A DNA stretch of 64,000 nucleotides from Streptomyces scopuliridis RB72 (GTDB taxonomy: Bacteria; Actinomycetota; Actinomycetes; Streptomycetales; Streptomycetaceae). This document shows positions 1 through 7,977 of this stretch, in pieces. A program made the translations under genes and the position numbers. The notes beneath the pieces are model-generated. The model searched no databases and had not been told where the DNA came from. It worked only from the letters and a program-made list of their open reading frames with translations. The stretch is taken from positions 81,475-145,474 of the forward strand of contig NZ_JOEI01000029.1 in the NCBI RefSeq assembly GCF_000718095.1, written 5' to 3'. Each line of letters starts with the position of its first letter. Position 1 is the first letter of the stretch.

Positions 1-468
1 CTCATCGATGAGAGCCACGCCCAGCTCCTTGAGGACCGGCGGACACTCCAAGCCGTGGAGAGCGCCCTTCGCGACCTGGAGCCCACCCCGGCGTCCGAAC
101 CCGACGCGGCGGTGTCCGGGCCCGGCGGCACGTTCATCGGGCCGCTGGCGGGGAAGCTCGGAATCCGGTCCGCCACGCTGCGCAAATGGGAGCGCGCCGG
201 GCTGGTGCGCCCGCGCCGCGACCCCCGGACCGGGTACCGCGTCTACGACGAGGCCGACGTACGGGACGCCCGGCTGGCCCACCAACTCAGGCGGGGCGGC
301 TACCTGCTGGAGCAGATCGCCCCGTTGATCGCCCAGGTACGGGCGGCCGGCGGGCTGGAGCCGCTGGAGACCGCCCTCCGCGACTGGCGCGGCCGGCTGT
401 CCGCCCGCGGGCGCGCGATGCTGGCCGGGGCCGCCGAGTTGGAGGCGTACCTCCGCGATCGCGGATGA
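1..468 (+). CDS. MerR-type regulator, 5' end missing
   Basis: The reading frame is open from the first base, so the start lies outside the window. The visible 155 residues end in a MerR-type winged-helix segment (FIGPLAGKLGIRSATLRKWE, then a GYRVYDEADV wing). It is preceded by a stretch that looks like the tail of another helical domain (RRTLQAVESAL). A second internal MerR DNA-binding domain is typical of TioE-like twin-domain regulators; that assignment is inference from the visible half. It is convergent with the oxygenase gene that follows, so it may lie outside the RiPP cluster. The 115-bp gap after it contains the short imperfect palindrome GAACACACGTGTTC but no clear T-tailed terminator. 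Confidence 0.75.
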   Translation, partial: LIDESHAQLLEDRRTLQAVESALRDLEPTPASEPDAAVSGPGGTFIGPLAGKLGIRSATLRKWERAGLVRPRRDPRTGYRVYDEADVRDARLAHQLRRGGYLLEQIAPLIAQVRAAGGLEPLETALRDWRGRLSARGRAMLAGAAELEAYLRDRG

Positions 469-583
469 GACCTCGGCCGCCTGCCGAAGAAAAACTCCCA
501 GAACACACGTGTTCGGCACCGTCGTCGGGAGGATGGAACCGGCAGCGGGGCCGGCCCCGGCGGCGGGCGACTCCGGCCGCCCT

Positions 584-1276
584 TCACTCCCCTCGGACCG
601 CAGGGTTCCTGCAGAGCCAGCCGTTGATGGCGAAGCGGCTGTCCGCGTGCTCCCTGCTGGGGCAGCTGACCCTTCTGACCTCGTGCAATGCCGACGGGGC
701 GAAGAAGATGACGCTGTTGTGCTCGGGGGGGTAGTCCCGGTAGGAGCACTCCTTCGGGTCCAGGGTTCCGTCCATGCGCAGGGGCGCGGCCGTGTCGTAC
801 ATCCGCAGGGCCCCGCCGCTGAAAGCCACGGGAGTCCGGTGCATGTAGTAGACGAAGGTCACCACACGGTTGGCGGCCAGCATCCCCTTGGCCGCCTCAT
901 GGCTGCTGACGTCCTGGTGCGGCTGGTAGAAGTCGCCGTCGTTATGGATGTTCAGGGCGAAGGCGGGCTCGGTGCCCTCGCAGGAGATGCCCAGCGCCCG
1001 CTCGACCGGGCCGCGCACCTTGTTGATGGCGTCGGTCAGTTCCTCGGCTTCGAAGCCGACATGGCTGAGGGCACGACGAGTACGGGTGTCCACCTGGTTG
1101 CCCCGTACGCGTGAGGGATACAGGTCTTCCTGGGCGGCGTGGGTCGCACGGCTCAGCAGCAGCTCGGCGGTCTCTTCCGCCAGGAAATGGGAGATACGAC
1201 AGACTTTCGTCGACAGTTGCCACGTCGCGTTCTCGCCCGGTGATGGCCGCATGGGAAGGTCGACCGCTCCAGTCAT
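584..1276 (-). CDS. 2OG-Fe(II) oxygenase, prolyl-4-hydroxylase-like
   Basis: A 230-residue cytosolic protein of the double-stranded beta-helix Fe(II)/2-oxoglutarate family. The iron ligands are visible as HQD in the stretch FYQPHQDVSS. A distal His lies in ALHEVRRVSC and a 2OG-binding Arg follows in SRFAINGWL. Such enzymes hydroxylate unactivated carbons on peptides or small molecules. The gene is divergent from the RiPP operon and has its own promoter, with AAGGGG as ribosome binding site 6 nt before the ATG. Given its position it probably hydroxylates the cluster peptide, but a substrate cannot be read from sequence. Confidence 0.8.
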   Translation of the reverse strand: MTGAVDLPMRPSPGENATWQLSTKVCRISHFLAEETAELLLSRATHAAQEDLYPSRVRGNQVDTRTRRALSHVGFEAEELTDAINKVRGPVERALGISCEGTEPAFALNIHNDGDFYQPHQDVSSHEAAKGMLAANRVVTFVYYMHRTPVAFSGGALRMYDTAAPLRMDGTLDPKECSYRDYPPEHNSVIFFAPSALHEVRRVSCPSREHADSRFAINGWLCRNPAVRGE

Positions 1277-1312
1277 TCGATTCCCCTTATTCGCCGCACA
1301 ATTGAGGCAGTG

Positions 1313-1341
1313 ACGATAACCGTGTGACGAGAGAGCGTCAA
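1313..1341 (-). promoter_or_regulatory. HrdB-like promoter of the 2OG oxygenase gene
   Basis: On the minus strand TTGACG (1341-1336) and TATCGT (1318-1313) are separated by exactly 17 bp. This is close to the housekeeping sigma-70 consensus of Streptomyces. Transcription would begin about 30 nt before the oxygenase ATG at 1276. No SARP-type repeat is seen here, so this gene may be expressed independently of the cluster activator. Confidence 0.6.
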
Positions 1342-1405
1342 CCGCGCTTCTCCCACCCCCGCTTCCTCATATGTGATGGGCAACCGGGCTGTACGGAATG
1401 CACGA

Positions 1406-1434
1406 CGTGTCCGCCGCGTATGTGCTTCGTACGA
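1406..1434 (+). promoter_or_regulatory. SARP-type direct-repeat box, site A (APH operon)
   Basis: Heptamers CGTATGT (1417-1423) and CGTACGA (1428-1434) have an 11-bp period, with a weaker CGTGTCC at 1406. Heptamers spaced one helical turn apart are the known target layout of SARP activators. A -10-like GACACT (1443-1448) lies exactly 8 bp after the last repeat, also typical. The inferred start site would fall at or next to the ATG at 1456, suggesting a leaderless mRNA for the main operon. Confidence 0.6.
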
Positions 1435-1455
1435 ACGGCCGCGACACTGATCCTC

Positions 1456-2562
1456 ATGCATTCGTCGAGCGGCGCACGAATCCCCGATCTCGCTACGGTC
1501 AACTCGCTTCTCTCACGCCAGGATCTTGGCGAACTCCTGCCGGAGACGGTGGTCAGCCATTCAGGACGTCATCGCAAGTGCTCGGGGTTCACGACTTCGG
1601 GTCGCGGGGTCTTCGTCAAGCAGATGAACGCAGCGCCGGGGCAACAGGCACCCGGACTCGAAAGGGCCAAGCAATTCGAGAGAATTCGGGTTCCCGGACT
1701 CCGTACGCCTGAACTTCTCGGATCGGACGAGGAGAACAATCTCCTTGTCTTCGATCTGGTACCGGACGCCGAGCCCGCCAACGAATTGGCACGCGAATCC
1801 GGTTTCGGGCCTGAACTCGCCCACCACATCGGCGAGGTGATCGGACGCCTCCATGAGCTGCCGCTGTCCGAGGACATTTCCATCGACACCTCCCTGCCGC
1901 CGTATCCGCCGCTGAACTCCCTGGACGGCCTGACCGTCGGACAGTTCCAGACCTCCAGTGCCGCCGTCCTCCAGGGCTGGCGTCTTCTCCAGGAGGATCA
2001 GCCCGTCGTGGACGCGGTGCGGGCCCTGCGTCACGGCGAGGAGACCGCGCCGAAAGCGCCCTCGCACTGCGACTTCCGGCTCGACCAGATCCTGGTCTCC
2101 GGGCAGGGTCCGCACATCGTCGACTGGGAGGAGTTCCGGTTCGGGGACCCGGCCCGGGACGTGGGGATGTTCGTCGGAGAGTGGCTGTATCTGGCCGCGG
2201 ACCGGGCCGCCCGCGTTCTGCATACGGGAGACGCGGGCCGGCCGAGATCCGCGACGGGTGCGACACGTGAGGAGATCTCCGCGCAGACCGTCATCGAGTT
2301 GCGGACGGTGCAGCCCACTGTCAAGGCGTTCTGGGACGGCTACAGGTCCTCGCGCGGCACGCCGGATCCCGATCTGCCGCGCCGCGCGATCTCGTACGCC
2401 GGCTGGCATCTGTACGACCGGATGTTCAACGTCGTCGCCCGGATGGCGCTCCTCAGCGCGACCCAGTACGTGGCCAACGGGATGGGCCGCAGGGCTCTGC
2501 TGGCCCCCGATGGCTTCGCCCGGCTTCTGGAGATGGGAGAGTTCGATGCCCGCAGCAATTGA
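1456..2562 (+). CDS. APH-fold kinase of HopA1-dependent RiPP dehydration
   Basis: A 368-residue aminoglycoside-phosphotransferase-fold protein. The catalytic loop HCDFRLDQIL lies near residue 204 and the metal-binding DWEEF near 221. The usual Asn of the HxDxxxxN loop is Gln. In thioamitide (TvaC) and class V lanthipeptide (LxmK) pathways such proteins work with a HopA1-like partner to phosphorylate and eliminate Ser/Thr in a precursor. The start is uncertain: the ATG at 1456 has no ribosome binding site but fits a leaderless transcript from the repeat box just upstream; the frame is open back to 1324. It is the first gene of the operon and overlaps the HopA1 gene by 17 nt, which supports joint action on the 9065 peptide. 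Confidence 0.8.
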   Translation: MHSSSGARIPDLATVNSLLSRQDLGELLPETVVSHSGRHRKCSGFTTSGRGVFVKQMNAAPGQQAPGLERAKQFERIRVPGLRTPELLGSDEENNLLVFDLVPDAEPANELARESGFGPELAHHIGEVIGRLHELPLSEDISIDTSLPPYPPLNSLDGLTVGQFQTSSAAVLQGWRLLQEDQPVVDAVRALRHGEETAPKAPSHCDFRLDQILVSGQGPHIVDWEEFRFGDPARDVGMFVGEWLYLAADRAARVLHTGDAGRPRSATGATREEISAQTVIELRTVQPTVKAFWDGYRSSRGTPDPDLPRRAISYAGWHLYDRMFNVVARMALLSATQYVANGMGRRALLAPDGFARLLEMGEFDARSN

Positions 2563-3529
2563 CACCCTGGATCCGGCTCTCGCCCGTGAGCTGGAGCAGG
2601 TCGTGGTGCGGACCGACGGATGCACCGCGGTCGTGGACGGTCACAAGCTGGAGGCGAACACTCCCCGCCATCTCTCCATCTACCTGCGGTGGGCGCTGTA
2701 CGAGTTCCTCCACTCGGGCCGGCCGGCCGACATGTACAAGAACAAGGACGTGGAGCGGGACGCCGCGCTCGAAGCCCGGCTCACGGAGGCCATACCCCAT
2801 CGGAACTCGGTCACCAGCGCCCGGGTGCACGAGCGGCGGGACGGAGAGCTCCTGGTCACCATCGACGGCACACGGGTACGTGTGCCGGTGGAGCGAGTGG
2901 TCACCGATGCCCCGTACCACGGTGATGACGTGGTGTACCTCGCCATGCCGGCCGCACGGCCCGCCCTCTCGCCCGGGTTCTTCCTCACCGACGGCAGCCG
3001 GGGACGCTCCGTCCGCAAACCGACTCTGCGCCTCTACGTGAATCTGGAGAGCCTGGCCGCGGCCGAGGAGGCCTGGCGCCTCGTCCTCAACTGCCTGGAG
3101 GACAGGGGCGTTCCGTACCGGCTCAAGGTCGCTTCCTCCCCTCATCTGGTGCCGCGGCGCGATGCCCTTGTCGCCTATCTGGGCCCGGAGTCCTGGGACG
3201 CGGTGGCGGAGGTGGCCTCCTGTGTCGTGGACCTTCCGGGGCGGGGCTCCAAGGTCTCCGTCTTCGCGGAGCAGGTGGCGCCGGGCGTGTCCGTGGCCTG
3301 GCAGCCGTTCGCCGAGAGGTCCGGAGGCCAGACGGGCCGGAGTTTCGGGCAGCATCGGGCCACGGCCGTCGCCGAAGGCCTGGTCGGCCATGTGCTCGGC
3401 ACCCGTGCGGGAACGCGTGAGGAGGCGGTGGCCGGCGCCCTGTTCGACGCGGGCGTCGACCCGTCCGCTCCCTACCGGAACCTGGATTCGCCGCAGATCG
3501 GCTTCGACACCGTCGGCTCGGCCCGATGA
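2546..3529 (+). CDS. HopA1-like dehydratase/lyase partner
   Basis: A 327-residue protein with the layout of the HopA1 type III effector family. The central RLYVNLE strand is followed by a GVPYRLKV segment, RRDALVAYLG, FAEQVAPGVSVAWQP and SFGQHRATAVAEGL near the C-terminus. HopA1-like proteins (TvaD, LxmY) are thought to be phosphothreonine-lyase-like and to remove phosphate from phospho-Ser/Thr, giving dehydroalanine or dehydrobutyrine. The ATG at 2546 lies inside the end of the kinase gene, with GGGAGAG as ribosome binding site. Its stop overlaps the YcaO start as ATGA, so all three are translationally coupled. Confidence 0.85.
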   Translation: MPAAIDTLDPALARELEQVVVRTDGCTAVVDGHKLEANTPRHLSIYLRWALYEFLHSGRPADMYKNKDVERDAALEARLTEAIPHRNSVTSARVHERRDGELLVTIDGTRVRVPVERVVTDAPYHGDDVVYLAMPAARPALSPGFFLTDGSRGRSVRKPTLRLYVNLESLAAAEEAWRLVLNCLEDRGVPYRLKVASSPHLVPRRDALVAYLGPESWDAVAEVASCVVDLPGRGSKVSVFAEQVAPGVSVAWQPFAERSGGQTGRSFGQHRATAVAEGLVGHVLGTRAGTREEAVAGALFDAGVDPSAPYRNLDSPQIGFDTVGSAR

Positions 3530-4860
3530 CCCGGGGGGCGGCGCGGACACGGTCGGCGGGCGTCGTCTCCCCCGCCGGCGCGCCCTTCGGCGACGCACTC
3601 GCGGCAGGACTGCGCGCGCTCGTGTCCCCTTACGGAGTCATGTCCGAGGTCCTGCCGGGGGCCCCGGTGAGGGGGCTCCGTCGGCTGTCCCTCGCCTCGG
3701 CGCGGATCGGCGGGGCTCCCGGCGTCGAGCGCCCCGACGAGTTCAGGGGTGCCGGACGGTCGCTGGACGGGCCGGAACAGGCCGCCCTCACAGCCATCGC
3801 CGAGGGAGCGGAACGCTACGCGGGCGCGGACTTTCCCGGTGAACGGGAAGTGTGGGCCACGGCCGCCGAACTCGACGGCCGCGTCCTGGACATGAGTGCC
3901 TTGCCCAAGTGCTCACCGCGCGAGTACAGCAGCGGCCGCTGCCCGGTGACCCCGTACGACCCCCACCAGCGCATCAGGTGGACTCAAGGTCTCGACCTGG
4001 CGACCACGGAGCCGATGTGGGTCCCGGCCGTCATGGCCCGCCACGGCATCCGGCGGCTCGCCGGCGCGGAAGGCTTCTGGAACCGGATCTCGACCGGGTA
4101 CGCGGTGCATTCCGATCCCGTCGAGGCGATCGTGCGCGGTATCGCCGAAGTCTGCGAGCGAGACGCGGCCGCGATCACCTGGCTGCAGATGCTGCCCCTG
4201 CGCCGGATCACTTTCGACACACCGACGGACGACTTGAGCACACTGATCGAATACAGCGACCGGCACTTCATGGACACGTACTTCTTCGACGCCACCACCG
4301 ACATGGGAGTGCCCACCGTCTACTGCGTGCAGACCTCGGAGTACGACGAGGCATGCCGCCAGATCGTCGGCTGCGCCACCGGACGCGACCTTCCGGAGGC
4401 CGCGGCGAAAACCCTGCTCGAAACCATCCCGGCCCGTGCCCTCTTCCACCGCGAGGACCCCGGAAGCTTTGGCCTGATCATGGCGGGAGCCGAACTCATG
4501 GGAAAGGCGCGGCGGCGGCAGTCCTTCGATTTCCTGCTCGGCGGCCACGGCGATACCCGGCGGCAGAGCCCTCCCGGTCAGCCGACGCTGCCCACCGATT
4601 CCACCGCCGCGCTCCAGCAGTTGCTCCGGGCTCTCGGCGGGCGCGGGATGCAGGCGGTGGCCGTGGACCGGACCACCCGGGAATTGGAGCTCGCCGGGCT
4701 GACCGCCGTCTGCGTGGTCATCCCCGCCCTGCAGCCGCTGACCTTTCATCGGTACGGCCAGTACCGGGCACATCCAAGGCTTTACGACGCACCCGCGCAC
4801 ATGGGCCATTCCGTACGTCGAGAGGAGGAGCTGAACCCGTGGCCGCAGCCCTTTCTCTGA
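3526..4860 (+). CDS. YcaO cyclodehydratase, azoline-forming type
   Basis: A 444-residue YcaO protein. ATP-dependent YcaO enzymes turn peptide Cys, Ser and Thr into azolines. Visible family features are the central acidic stretch AIAEGAERYAG near residue 90 and VEAIVRGIAEVCERDAAAI near 200. The C-terminus ends NPWPQPFL, that is, the PxPxP motif typical of azoline-forming rather than thioamide-forming members. This argues against a simple thioamitide pathway despite the HopA1/kinase pair. The gene overlaps the next by 22 nt; the downstream protein likely supplies substrate engagement. TfuA, the usual partner of thioamide YcaOs, is absent. Confidence 0.92.
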   Translation: MTRGAARTRSAGVVSPAGAPFGDALAAGLRALVSPYGVMSEVLPGAPVRGLRRLSLASARIGGAPGVERPDEFRGAGRSLDGPEQAALTAIAEGAERYAGADFPGEREVWATAAELDGRVLDMSALPKCSPREYSSGRCPVTPYDPHQRIRWTQGLDLATTEPMWVPAVMARHGIRRLAGAEGFWNRISTGYAVHSDPVEAIVRGIAEVCERDAAAITWLQMLPLRRITFDTPTDDLSTLIEYSDRHFMDTYFFDATTDMGVPTVYCVQTSEYDEACRQIVGCATGRDLPEAAAKTLLETIPARALFHREDPGSFGLIMAGAELMGKARRRQSFDFLLGGHGDTRRQSPPGQPTLPTDSTAALQQLLRALGGRGMQAVAVDRTTRELELAGLTAVCVVIPALQPLTFHRYGQYRAHPRLYDAPAHMGHSVRREEELNPWPQPFL

Positions 4861-5504
4861 TAGCCGTCGGCGGGTTCGGTGAGCGGACCGCGCAGCTGCT
4901 GTCCGCACAGTTCACGGGCAGCGCCGTGCTGTCGCCCGACGACGTCGAGCAGGCATTCGGCACGGTGCGCGGCACTGTCGTACTCACCGCGCAGAACCCC
5001 GCTCCCCGTCTCTGTGAGCGGCTGGACAACCTCGCGTACCGGTTCTCGCGTCCCTGGCTTCCCGTCGTCATGGACAACTCGGTCGTACGAGTCGGACCGC
5101 TCATCCGACCGCCGTACGGGCCGTGCTTCCGCTGCTTCCAAGGACGGCGCGCACAGCACGACCGTGAAGCCGCCGCCACGGCGCTGCTGCACCATTCCTA
5201 CGACGCCGGACAGCAGCCCGGCCCCGGCGGGTTCCTGCCGCACCACGCCCGGCTGGCCGCGGCCGTGGCGGCAACCTGTCTGCGGGCCGTCCCCGAGGCC
5301 GGGGCGCCCGACGGGCCGGACGACGGCATCGTCACCACCATCCGGCTCAGGGAGTGGGGCATCGACAGGAACCACGTCGTCCCGCGCCACAGCTGCCCCC
5401 GCTGCGGCCCCTCCGCGCCCGTGCGAGAGGCGATCGGGGACTCCGGTCCGGGGCGCCTGCGGGCGGCCCTGGGCCCTGTCCGTACAGCGGAGGCCGGCCG
5501 ATGA
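4839..5504 (+). CDS. E1/ThiF-like YcaO partner (Ocin-ThiF type)
   Basis: A 221-residue protein starting at a GTG placed 8-9 nt after GAGGAG, inside the end of the YcaO gene. It opens with a short Rossmann-like IAVGGFGERTA. Two CxxC pairs (CFRC near residue 97, CPRC near 188) probably hold a structural zinc, as in the E1-like partners that present leader peptides to YcaO enzymes. At 221 residues it is shorter than full E1-like partners and has no obvious N-terminal RRE domain. The RRE-like segment appears instead at the start of the next gene. Its stop overlaps the next start (ATGA). Confidence 0.8.
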   Translation: MAAALSLIAVGGFGERTAQLLSAQFTGSAVLSPDDVEQAFGTVRGTVVLTAQNPAPRLCERLDNLAYRFSRPWLPVVMDNSVVRVGPLIRPPYGPCFRCFQGRRAQHDREAAATALLHHSYDAGQQPGPGGFLPHHARLAAAVAATCLRAVPEAGAPDGPDDGIVTTIRLREWGIDRNHVVPRHSCPRCGPSAPVREAIGDSGPGRLRAALGPVRTAEAGR

Positions 5505-7270
5505 GTCACCCACCGCGTCACGAAGTCCCGGCATTCCCCGCGCTCTGCCGTGGTCTCGCGCGCGTCGAATCCCCTGGTGGACTCGTGATCGAGGGCGGCC
5601 CGCACCGGATGCTTCTCGGCGGGGCATCGACGGAGTTCGTCGCCCGGCTGCTGCCGCTCCTCGACGGCCGTCACGACCACGCGGCGTTGTGCGCGCGGCT
5701 CGACGTGGAGCCGGCCCGGCTCCGGCAGGCGCTGGAACTCATCGGCGACTGGGGTGTGCTCGAATCCGGTGGCCCCGGGTCCACGGCGGATCCGCCGGTC
5801 TCCGATGACGTGGTGGCGTACTTCTCCCGCACCATCAACACCATGGACGGCCACGGTTCGGCCGAGGACCTGCTTGCCGCGCTGGCGGCCGCGAGCGTGT
5901 TGCTGGTGACCGGCGAGCAGTTGGGCGGGCCGCTGGCCGAGGACCTCGCTGCCGGCGGCGTCGGCACGGTGGCGGTGGCCGAGGCGGCCGCCGACGGCGC
6001 CCGGCCGACCAGTGCGGGGGACATGGCTCCCGGCACCGGTCTGGTGGTCGCTCTCGACACGCCGGACAGTCCGGCACGGCTCGCGGCCCTGGTCGTATCG
6101 GCTCATGCCGTGGGAGTTCCGGTGCTGCGCGCAGCCTGCCGGGCCGACGCGGTGGAAGTGGGGCCGTTGTTCTGGCCGGGGCAGTCCGCGTGTGTCGGCT
6201 GCTTCCGCCGCGGCGACGCCGCATGGGATCCCGGCCCCGTACCGGGCGTCGCTCCCGACGAGGCGGCCATGGGTCTCCTGACCGCACTGACCACGTCGGA
6301 GGTACTGGCGGTGCTCGGGGGTACGACTCCACCGGCGACGTCGAGCGCCGTTGTCCGTGTCACGGTCGCCTCCCACACCACCGAGCGCCGGCTCCTCACG
6401 CCCGACACCGGCTGCGCGCGGTGCGGTGACGGCACGGCGGCGGCGGACCCCGGACCGGCGGCGACCGCGCGGTCCGTCGACGCGTACGAGTGGCAGCAGG
6501 CGCTGCCCCCGCGGGAGTTGGCCGCCACCGTCAGGATGACGGCGCCCAGGCGCCGGCAGTTGCGCAAGGCGCTCGACCGGCGCACGGTCCTGCCCACGTC
6601 CCCCGCTCGTGCGCTGCCTGCCGCACCGGACCCGCACGAGAACGTACGCGCGAACCCGCTGGCAGACATCGCCGGACTGCTCGTGCGGACGGCCGGCCTG
6701 GATGGCGCGGAGGCCGGCCGATCCGTCGGGACCTCCGAAGCCCGACGGGCCGGGGTAACCGGCGGGACGGGTCCGTCGGCCGGGGTCGACGCCGCTGGTA
6801 TCGAGCGCCGGCTGCCGAGCCAAGGTGGTCTCGCCTGCGTCGAGTTGTACGTCCTGGCCGAGCCGTCGCTCTTCGGGCTGCCCGGCTCCGTCTTCACGTA
6901 CGACGACGTCGGACACCGGGTGTTCTCCGTCCGGGCGGACATCCTGCCGTGGCGGGCAGCGCTGGCACGGGCCGGACTGGATGGCGAGGAGACGGAGGCG
7001 GCCGTGGTCGTCGTGGCCGACATCGGCCGCCTGCACACGGTGTGCGGGGACAGTGCCTGGCGAACGGCCCATCTGGAAGCGGGCGTTGCCGCCATGCAAC
7101 TCATCGTGGCAGCGCGGGGATCCGGAATCCACGTGACCTTCACCGCGGACTGGGACAGCGATCTGCCCGAGTGGCTTGAGATCGACCCGGAACGGGAGGC
7201 CGTCACCGCCGTCGCGGCGCTGTCGCGCGATTCCTGGGCGCGGCCGACGGCACAGGAGACCCTGAGATGA
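5501..7270 (+). CDS. E1-like/RRE protein fused to SagB-type azoline dehydrogenase
   Basis: A 589-residue fusion. Residues 1-95 resemble the leader-binding domain at the start of TOMM E1-like proteins (LLPLLDGRHDHAALC). Residues 100-330 form a second ThiF-like domain with CxxC pairs near 231 (CVGC) and 306 (CARC). The rest is nitroreductase/SagB-like, with RRLPSQGGLACVELYVL, DIGRLHTVCG and HLEAGVAAMQL. SagB-type enzymes use FMN to oxidise azolines to azoles. Combining peptide recognition and oxidation in one chain would deliver substrate directly to the dehydrogenase. A Gly/Ala/Thr-rich linker of about 30 residues lies near 400-430. Confidence 0.85.
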   Translation: MSHPPRHEVPAFPALCRGLARVESPGGLVIEGGPHRMLLGGASTEFVARLLPLLDGRHDHAALCARLDVEPARLRQALELIGDWGVLESGGPGSTADPPVSDDVVAYFSRTINTMDGHGSAEDLLAALAAASVLLVTGEQLGGPLAEDLAAGGVGTVAVAEAAADGARPTSAGDMAPGTGLVVALDTPDSPARLAALVVSAHAVGVPVLRAACRADAVEVGPLFWPGQSACVGCFRRGDAAWDPGPVPGVAPDEAAMGLLTALTTSEVLAVLGGTTPPATSSAVVRVTVASHTTERRLLTPDTGCARCGDGTAAADPGPAATARSVDAYEWQQALPPRELAATVRMTAPRRRQLRKALDRRTVLPTSPARALPAAPDPHENVRANPLADIAGLLVRTAGLDGAEAGRSVGTSEARRAGVTGGTGPSAGVDAAGIERRLPSQGGLACVELYVLAEPSLFGLPGSVFTYDDVGHRVFSVRADILPWRAALARAGLDGEETEAAVVVVADIGRLHTVCGDSAWRTAHLEAGVAAMQLIVAARGSGIHVTFTADWDSDLPEWLEIDPEREAVTAVAALSRDSWARPTAQETLR

Positions 7271-7977
7271 CACTGATCCGGATGGCGGACGCCATCACGG
7301 ACGTGGCGGCGGTGTGTCGCGGTACGGTCGGCGCGTCGCCCCGTACCGATGACGTCGCCGGTGCCGCTGCCGGGCGCACACCGCCGTGCCAGGGCTCCGC
7401 AGGGCAGGACACTGTCCTGCGGAGCGTGCCCGGGCAGTGGGCCGATCCCCTCCAAGGGCTGCCGGCACAACGCACCCCGGCGCACGCCTTCGCCCCGGCA
7501 CAGGTCGACGACGGCCAGGTACTCGCCCTGCTGGACGGGGCCTGGAGCATTCATCGGGCCGCACTGCCACGGGGCGGGACCGGCCCGGACGTATTCGCCG
7601 TCGTCGGGCACCGGCCTTCGTCCGCCGGCCGCGGCGGTGACCTCTACTCGGCGGGCACGGCCGGCACCCCCGTCACCGAAATGCCCCGCCTCCCCCCGCT
7701 CTCCGGGCTCTACATGGACGCACCGCTTCTCCTGCTGGTCTGCGGAGACCTGCGGGGCGTCGGCGATTCGCCCACCGCGAGCGGGTATCCCGCACTCCTT
7801 TCCGGAGCCGGGGCCCTGGGACACGCGCTGTGGCTCACGGCGCTGTCGGCCGGGCTCGGCGGGCGGATCTTCACCAGCGGCTGCCGCCCGGCCACCACCG
7901 CAGTCCGGCGCCATCGGCCCGGGATGCGCCATCTGCTGACCGTGGCCGTCGGCCACCTCGATGGGAGACACATATGA
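7267..7977 (+). CDS. Second nitroreductase-like oxidoreductase
   Basis: A 236-residue protein of the nitroreductase fold. QRTPAHAFAPAQVDD resembles the FMN-contacting N-terminal strand. PPLSGLYMDAPLLLLVCGD and SGAGALGHALWLTALSAGLGG match the central sheet and the long dimer helix. It is coupled by ATGA overlaps on both sides. It may complete the azoline dehydrogenase as a heterodimer with the fusion protein before it, since bacterial thiopeptide/TOMM dehydrogenases often contain two nitroreductase-like halves. An independent oxidation is also possible. Confidence 0.75.
   Translation: MTLIRMADAITDVAAVCRGTVGASPRTDDVAGAAAGRTPPCQGSAGQDTVLRSVPGQWADPLQGLPAQRTPAHAFAPAQVDDGQVLALLDGAWSIHRAALPRGGTGPDVFAVVGHRPSSAGRGGDLYSAGTAGTPVTEMPRLPPLSGLYMDAPLLLLVCGDLRGVGDSPTASGYPALLSGAGALGHALWLTALSAGLGGRIFTSGCRPATTAVRRHRPGMRHLLTVAVGHLDGRHI

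Noticed and set aside
480..520. Terminator or operator at the GAACACACGTGTTC palindrome
   Set aside because: The stem is only 6-7 bp with no T-run, and no second copy was found at regulated genes.
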